Source of the DNA: Paraburkholderia acidisoli
GTDB lineage: Bacteria; Pseudomonadota; Gammaproteobacteria; Burkholderiales; Burkholderiaceae
Assembly (NCBI RefSeq): GCF_009789675.1
Contig: NZ_CP046916.1
Coordinates: 682,001 to 746,000, forward strand
DNA: 64,000 bases
Direction: 5' to 3'
Positions 59,582-64,000 of this stretch are shown piece by piece. The notes below the pieces were generated by a model. The model had not been told where the DNA came from. It saw only the letters and a list, made by a program, of their open reading frames with translations, and ran no database searches. Numbering within the stretch: position 1 is the first letter of the stretch; every line of letters starts with the position of its first letter. The position numbers and the translations under genes were made by a program.

Positions 59582-60352
59582 TCACACCACGTTCAGCAGT
59601 GAGAGCGCGGTTTCCTGCAACGGCGCCAGCACGCGTTGCAGCGCCTTGTCCGCCGACTCCTTGCCGATAGGCATATTCGTGCTGAGCGCCGCCACGACTT
59701 CGCCGTGGCGATTCTTCACCGGCACCGCGAGCCCGCGCACACCCGACTGCAATTGCTGTTCGACGATGGCATAACCGTGCGCGCGCGCCGTTTGCAGCGA
59801 CTCCAGCACGCGCGGCTTGCTCGTGAGCGTATGCGGCGTGAACGGATGCAGGTCGGTGGCGTCGAGCCATTCGCGCACGGCTTCCTGATCGGGCCAGTGC
59901 GCGAGCAGCACCACGCCAGGCGAGGTGAGCGGCGCGGGCACGCGCGCACCCAGCACGAAGCCCGTGGTCATCACGCGCGAGGTGCTGTTACGCGCGATGA
60001 AGACGAGCTCCCAGTCGTCGAGCACGCTGATATAAACCGCCTCGTTGATGCGCGCGCTCAATTGCTGCAAATACGGCTGCACGAGTTTGGGCAGGCGCGC
60101 GGAATCGAAATACGACCAACCCACGCGCAGCACGCGCGGCGTGAGACTGAACTGCTTGCCGTCGCCGTGGAGATAGCCGAGATGCGCGAGCGTGAGCAGA
60201 TAACGGCGCGCGGCGGTGCGCGTGAGACCCGTGCGCGCGGCGGCTTCGGAGGGCGTCATGCGCGCGTGCTCGCTGTCGAACGCTTCGAGTATCGCGAGGC
60301 CTTTCTCGAGGCCCGCAATCCAGTCGCGCCGGTCGAGTGGCGGACGATCCAT
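59582..60352 (-). CDS. IclR-family regulator (PcaR/PcaU/PobR-like)
   Basis: This 256-residue protein's N-terminal winged helix reads GLEKGLAILEAFDSEHARMT, PSEAAARTGLTRTAARRYLL, TLAHLGYL. The C-terminal IclR effector domain (residues 85-256) includes LSARINEAVYISVLDDWELV, FVLGARVPAPLTSPGVVLLA and YAIVEQQLQSGVRGLAVPVK. The closest familiar group controls aromatic-acid catabolism. It lies downstream of the dioxygenase gene on the same strand with a 33-base gap and probably regulates it and the divergent transporter. Tandem repeats upstream of the dioxygenase gene are possible operator sites. Confidence 0.88.
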   Translation of the reverse strand: MDRPPLDRRDWIAGLEKGLAILEAFDSEHARMTPSEAAARTGLTRTAARRYLLTLAHLGYLHGDGKQFSLTPRVLRVGWSYFDSARLPKLVQPYLQQLSARINEAVYISVLDDWELVFIARNSTSRVMTTGFVLGARVPAPLTSPGVVLLAHWPDQEAVREWLDATDLHPFTPHTLTSKPRVLESLQTARAHGYAIVEQQLQSGVRGLAVPVKNRHGEVVAALSTNMPIGKESADKALQRVLAPLQETALSLLNVV

Positions 60353-60385
60353 AGGTCGAATTCCGTTGATTGACGTGCGAGACGC

Positions 60386-61561
60386 CTAGTTTTTTTGCGC
60401 GGGATTTTGCACGGGGGCTTGCGCCGCGGGTTGCGTGGCGTGCCCAATGGAATGTTCCGCAACACGCGCCTGTTCGAGCGCGACGAGATTGCCCTCGCCG
60501 AAGCCCGTATCGCCGCGTCGCTCGATGATTTCGAGCGCCATTTCGCCGAGCCCGCGCCGCACGAATGTTTGCAGCAGCAAACGCGGCGCGCCGGGCTGGC
60601 TCGTGTCGCCATCGACGAGAATATGGCGCTGCTGCAGTGCCGCGACGTCGAGGCCGTGACCGGGCAGGCGCGCGTCGAGTTGCGCGTAATACCCGGCGGG
60701 CGGCTGCACGAATTCGAGTCCTTCGCGGCGAATGAGGTCGACCGTGGCGAAGATGTCGTGGGTGGCGAGCGCAACATGTTGCACGCCGTCGGTGGCATGC
60801 TCGTGCAGGTAGCGATGCATCACGGCCGTGCGCGGCGCGCCTTCCTCGTACACGGGAATGCGAATGAGATTGCCCGGCGAGACAATCACGCTCGACGCTT
60901 GCGAGACATGCCAGTTCGCATGCGCTTCGGGCAATTCGGAAAAATGCAGCACGCTGCGATAAAAGTCCTTCCATTCGGCGAGCGTGCCGCGACTCACCAC
61001 TTGCGTGAAATGATCGATGGTTTTAAGGCCGCAGCCTTCCGGCTCGGCTTGCACATCGTCAATGCCGGGCTGCGGCAGGAAATCGACATCGAATACCGAC
61101 TCGCCACTCGGTTGCATGCGCGGTTCCACGCCCGATTCGTTCGTGCCGGTTTTCCCGCGCCAATGCTCGACGAAATAAATCAGCGAATGGCCAATGCCTT
61201 GAATGGCGGGAATGCGCAATTCGTGCGGGCCGATCTGTTCGTGATCGAAACGCCAGGCGCCCCATTGAATGGCGCGCGAATACGCCTGCTTCGCATGCGC
61301 CACCCGCATGCCGATGGCCACGACGCCCAGCCCGTTGACGTCGGCGAAGCGGCTCGCGAAGGTGTCGGGCTCCGCATTGATGAGGAAATTGATGTCGCCT
61401 TGCCGGTACAGCGTGACGGCCTTGCTGCGATGTCGCGCGAGCGCGCGAAAGCCGATAGCCGTGAACAGGCGCGCGAGCGCCTCGGGGTCGGGCGTCGCGA
61501 ATTCCACGAAGTCGAGGCCGCGAATGCCCAGCGGATTGGGGTCGAACGGCGTGTCGGTCAT
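60386..61561 (-). CDS. hppD: 4-Hydroxyphenylpyruvate dioxygenase-like protein
   Basis: The product is 391 residues from ATG 61561; the longer open frame to 61807 is low-quality sequence. It has two vicinal-oxygen-chelate domains: NPLGIRGLDFVEFATPDPEA, HRSKAVTLYRQGDINFLINA in the first; LKTIDHFTQVVSRGTLAEWK with the first iron His, DGVQHVALATHDIFATVDLI with the second His, and GLGEMALEIIERRGDTGFGE with the Glu ligand. It should convert 4-hydroxyphenylpyruvate to homogentisate in tyrosine breakdown. The neighbouring regulator and MHS transporter could instead point to a related alpha-keto-acid substrate. Symbol by family. Confidence 0.85.
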   Translation of the reverse strand: MTDTPFDPNPLGIRGLDFVEFATPDPEALARLFTAIGFRALARHRSKAVTLYRQGDINFLINAEPDTFASRFADVNGLGVVAIGMRVAHAKQAYSRAIQWGAWRFDHEQIGPHELRIPAIQGIGHSLIYFVEHWRGKTGTNESGVEPRMQPSGESVFDVDFLPQPGIDDVQAEPEGCGLKTIDHFTQVVSRGTLAEWKDFYRSVLHFSELPEAHANWHVSQASSVIVSPGNLIRIPVYEEGAPRTAVMHRYLHEHATDGVQHVALATHDIFATVDLIRREGLEFVQPPAGYYAQLDARLPGHGLDVAALQQRHILVDGDTSQPGAPRLLLQTFVRRGLGEMALEIIERRGDTGFGEGNLVALEQARVAEHSIGHATQPAAQAPVQNPAQKN

Positions 61562-61595
61562 GAGTGGCGTTCCACAGAGGCTTTGGCGTGCGCTT

Positions 61596-61672
61596 GATTC
61601 TTGCGTTGACTCTTGCGCTCGACTCTTGCGTTGAATCGCGCATTTAACGCGCGCTTTAAACGGGCTTTTAAA
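61596..61672. promoter_or_regulatory. Tandem repeats upstream of the dioxygenase gene
   Basis: Three units of GAYTCTTGCGYT (61596-61607, 61608-61619, 61621-61632) are followed by three TTTAA(A) motifs at about 12-base steps (61643, 61655, 61667). They lie 35-110 bases before the dioxygenase start and within the 61562-61960 gap. Triple repeats are known operators for PcaU/PobR-type IclR proteins. No other gene is seen in this gap. Confidence 0.45.
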
Positions 61673-61960
61673 GGCCGGCGTCAATGGCCGGGTTGAGGCT
61701 TCGGCCCGGCGGGATTGCGCGCAGTCTAACAAGCGCTTCTCGGCGGAGGCAAGCGGGCCGCTAAAGCCGTTCGAACCACCGTTTCGCCCATTAAGGGATC
61801 GGTGCAAACCCGGAAAATGACCGATAATCGCACCAATGCGTTCGATTATCGCACGGCGACGTTCGATGAACCGTTGCTAGCTCAATGCGCTTTGCCTATT
61901 CTTGTCGCACCGTCGCGCAATCCTTTTTCCTCTGGATTACAACAATCTTCGAGACACGCT

Positions 61961-63292
61961 ATGACCTTCGCACTCCATTCCTCCGAATCGCAGGGCGCGC
62001 CTTCCGCCGATTCAAAGATTGAATCCAGCGCCCAGAAAAGCCGCGCACGCAAGGCCGCCATTGGCAGCTTCGTCGGCGCCGTGGTCGACTGGTACGACTT
62101 CCTGCTGTACGGCATCGTCGCCGCCCTGATTTTCAACAGCGAGTTCTTCCCGAAGATCAGTCCCGCCATGGGCACGCTCGCGGCCTTCGCCACGTTCGGC
62201 GTGGGCTTTCTGTTCCGTCCGCTGGGCGGCTTTATCTTCGGTCATTACGGCGACCGTCTGGGCCGCAAGCGCATGCTCGTGCTCACCGTCATGATGATGG
62301 GACTGTCCACCGCATTGATCGGCTTGCTGCCGACCTTCGCTTCGATCGGCTGGTGGGCGCCGGTGCTGCTCGTGTTGCTGCGTGCGATTCAGGGTTTCGC
62401 CGTGGGCGGCGAATGGGGCGGCGCGGCGCTCATGGCCGTGGAAAGCGCGCCTGAGAAGAGGAAGGCGTTCTACAGCAGCGGCGTGCAGGTGGGCTATGGC
62501 GTGGGTCTGATCCTTGCTACGGGCCTCGTGTCGATTCTCACGTCCACGCTCGACAACGACGCGTTCAAGTCGTGGGGCTGGCGTGTGCCGTTCATTTTCA
62601 GCGTGGTGCTCGTGGGCATCGGCTTGTGGGTGCGGTCGAGCATGGACGAGTCGCAGGAGTTCGTCGAAAAGGTCGAGAAGTCCACCCAGAAGGTGCGCTT
62701 GCCCATCGTCGAAGCGCTGCGCCAGAATCCGAAGGCGTTTCTGCTCATCATCGCCATGCGCCTCGCCGAGTTGTTCACGATGTATATCGTCACGGCTTTT
62801 GCGCTCAGCTATTCCACCTCGAATCTTCATATGTCGCGCCAGTTCTTCCTGAACATCGGCTTGCTGGTGGGCGCGGTGAGTATCGTGACAATTCCGCTCT
62901 TCGCCATGGCCGCCGACCGCTTCGGCCGCCGCCAGGTGTACATGACGGGCGCGATCATCGGTACCTTGTCGGCGGTGCCGTTCTTCCTCGCGCTCGACGC
63001 GCGTTCGACCGTGTGGATCGTGGTGTTCGCGGTGATGCTCGCCAACGTCGCGCACGATATGTGCGTGAGCGTGCAGCAACCGATGTTCACGCAACTCTTC
63101 GGCACGGAATACCGCTACAGCGGCGCGGGCGTGGGGTATCAGGTCGCCAGCGTGGTTGGCGGCGGCTTCACGCCGTTCATCGCGGTGGGGCTGGTGAATC
63201 TGGCGGGGGGTTCGTGGTATCCGGTGGCGGGTTATCTCGCGCTGGGCTGCCTGATTTCCGTCATCGTGGCGTGGAAGATGAAGACGCGCTAA
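61961..63292 (+). CDS. MHS-family major facilitator transporter
   Basis: The product is 443 residues from ATG 61961, a normal family length; an in-frame extension to 61802 looks non-coding. It is a metabolite:H+ symporter of the MFS with about 12 helices: GSFVGAVVDWYDFLLYGIVA, FLFRPLGGFIFGHYGDRLGR and KRML (the GDRxGR loop), LRAIQGFAVGGEWGGAALMA, and later FAMAADRFGRRQVYMTGAII. Relatives carry dicarboxylates, shikimate or aromatic acids. It is divergent from the dioxygenase gene and probably imports the substrate of that pathway. Confidence 0.9.
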   Translation: MTFALHSSESQGAPSADSKIESSAQKSRARKAAIGSFVGAVVDWYDFLLYGIVAALIFNSEFFPKISPAMGTLAAFATFGVGFLFRPLGGFIFGHYGDRLGRKRMLVLTVMMMGLSTALIGLLPTFASIGWWAPVLLVLLRAIQGFAVGGEWGGAALMAVESAPEKRKAFYSSGVQVGYGVGLILATGLVSILTSTLDNDAFKSWGWRVPFIFSVVLVGIGLWVRSSMDESQEFVEKVEKSTQKVRLPIVEALRQNPKAFLLIIAMRLAELFTMYIVTAFALSYSTSNLHMSRQFFLNIGLLVGAVSIVTIPLFAMAADRFGRRQVYMTGAIIGTLSAVPFFLALDARSTVWIVVFAVMLANVAHDMCVSVQQPMFTQLFGTEYRYSGAGVGYQVASVVGGGFTPFIAVGLVNLAGGSWYPVAGYLALGCLISVIVAWKMKTR

Positions 63293-63453
63293 CGCCTCGT
63301 TTCATCTCCGTAACCGGGTGCGAGTCACGCGGCGCCTTCGGGCGCCGTTGTGCATGGGTGGTCTCATGAAATTGGCCGCTGCTGGCTCTAGGGATTCGCA
63401 GCGTTTCGCGCCAGAATAGCGGTTTTCGTGACCCCGGTTGCACTGGAACGCTC

Positions 63454-64000
63454 ATGTACGTCCCCGCCCAATTCGTCGAAGCGCGCAAGGAAGTCCTGCA
63501 CGCGCACATCGTTCAACATCCGTTCGGCACGCTCGTCACGCACGGCGCGAGCGGCCTCGACGCGAATCACATTCCGTTCGAGCTGTTCGCCGACGAAGGC
63601 GAGCACGGCGTGCTGCGCGCGCACGTGGCGCGGGCGAATCCGGTCTGGCAGGACGTGGCGAATGGCGACGAGGTGCTGGCGATCTTCCGCGCCGGCGACG
63701 CCTATATTTCGCCGAACTGGTACCCGAGCAAGCACGAGGCGCACAAGCAGGTGCCCACGTGGAATTACATCGTCGTGCATGCACACGGGCGCGTGACGAT
63801 ACGCGACGACGAGCGCTACGTGCGCGGCGTGGTGAGCCGCCTCACGCGCACGCATGAAGCCGCGCTGCCGCAGCCGTGGAAGATGGGCGACGCGCCGCCC
63901 GATTATCTGGATGCCATGCTGAAGGCGATCGTCGGCATCGAGATCGAAATCACGCGTCTCGTCGGCAAGAGCAAGCTGGGACAGAACAAGGAAGCGCGCG
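63454..64000 (+). CDS. paiB: PaiB-like FMN-binding protein (3' end cut by window)
   Basis: From ATG 63454 an open frame runs 182 codons to the window end without a stop. It reads MYVPAQFVEARKEVLHAHIV, HPFGTLVTHGASGLDANHIP, LRAHVARANPVWQDVANGDE, VLAIFRAGDAYISPNWYPSK, QVPTWNYIVVHAHGRVTI and LTRTHEAALPQPWKMGDAPP. These are the conserved blocks of PaiB, a split-barrel flavin-binding protein described as a negative regulator in Bacillus. Nearly the whole protein is present; about 25 residues should be missing. It follows the transporter in the same direction after 161 bases. Confidence 0.9.
   Translation, partial: MYVPAQFVEARKEVLHAHIVQHPFGTLVTHGASGLDANHIPFELFADEGEHGVLRAHVARANPVWQDVANGDEVLAIFRAGDAYISPNWYPSKHEAHKQVPTWNYIVVHAHGRVTIRDDERYVRGVVSRLTRTHEAALPQPWKMGDAPPDYLDAMLKAIVGIEIEITRLVGKSKLGQNKEAR

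Noticed and set aside
60386..61807. Extended N-terminus of the dioxygenase
   Set aside because: The extra 82 residues are repeat-derived low-complexity sequence; the family N-terminus begins at ATG 61561.

Overview
The window is high-GC beta-proteobacterial DNA, most likely from a Burkholderiaceae genome of the Paraburkholderia/Caballeronia/Burkholderia type. The evidence is the C/G-ending codon use, the gene neighbourhoods, the ESPR-type autotransporter, a DUF4148-like small secreted protein and the make-up of the type VI secretion system (T6SS). All assignments come from reading the sequence; no database search was run.

Region 1 (1 to about 9000) is the right end of an integrated prophage-like element with lower GC than its surroundings. 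All genes lie on the plus strand and many are joined by 4-bp ATGA/GTGA overlaps. It holds two DUF1566-type genes whose 3' ends look like variable repeats of a diversity-generating retroelement (DGR), an HNH nuclease, an XRE regulator, a chain of small phage early genes with Lar-like zinc ribbons and DUF551-like domains, an excisionase-like gene and a lambda-type tyrosine integrase. Three of these genes, including the integrase, appear to need a +1 (or -2) frame change to be read in full, so the element may be decaying. It ends inside a 5'-truncated TPR-type glycosyltransferase gene.

Region 2 (9600 to 33600) is chromosomal. It contains an M19 dipeptidase with an unusual N-terminal extension, a HDOD/degenerate-EAL protein and CheV behind a FliA-like promoter, a tannase-family esterase overlapping an OpgC-like acyltransferase, a 1427-residue autotransporter, an acyltransferase-3, free-methionine-R-sulfoxide reductase, a two-gene c-di-GMP operon whose GGDEF protein carries ten copies of a GACATC hexamer, a phospholipase-D-like protein, and a methyltransferase/GNAT pair.

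Region 3 (33600 to 59500) is a T6SS locus. Divergent promoters near 37.7-37.85 kb drive tssJKL on the minus strand and a TPR lipoprotein-tssB-tssC-hcp-tssE-tssF-tssG-clpV-tssA-DUF3592 series on the plus strand. A second minus-strand series encodes an M15 peptidase, PAAR protein, a membrane-anchored protein that looks like a dead ketosynthase, TssM, TagF and an OmpA-like protein. Every core Tss component except VgrG (TssI) is present.

Region 4 (59500 to 64000) holds a PcaR/PcaU-like IclR regulator and a 4-hydroxyphenylpyruvate dioxygenase-like gene, then on the plus strand an MHS-family transporter and a PaiB-like gene cut by the window end. Tandem repeats before the dioxygenase gene are possible regulator sites. 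No tRNA, rRNA or CRISPR array was recognised.
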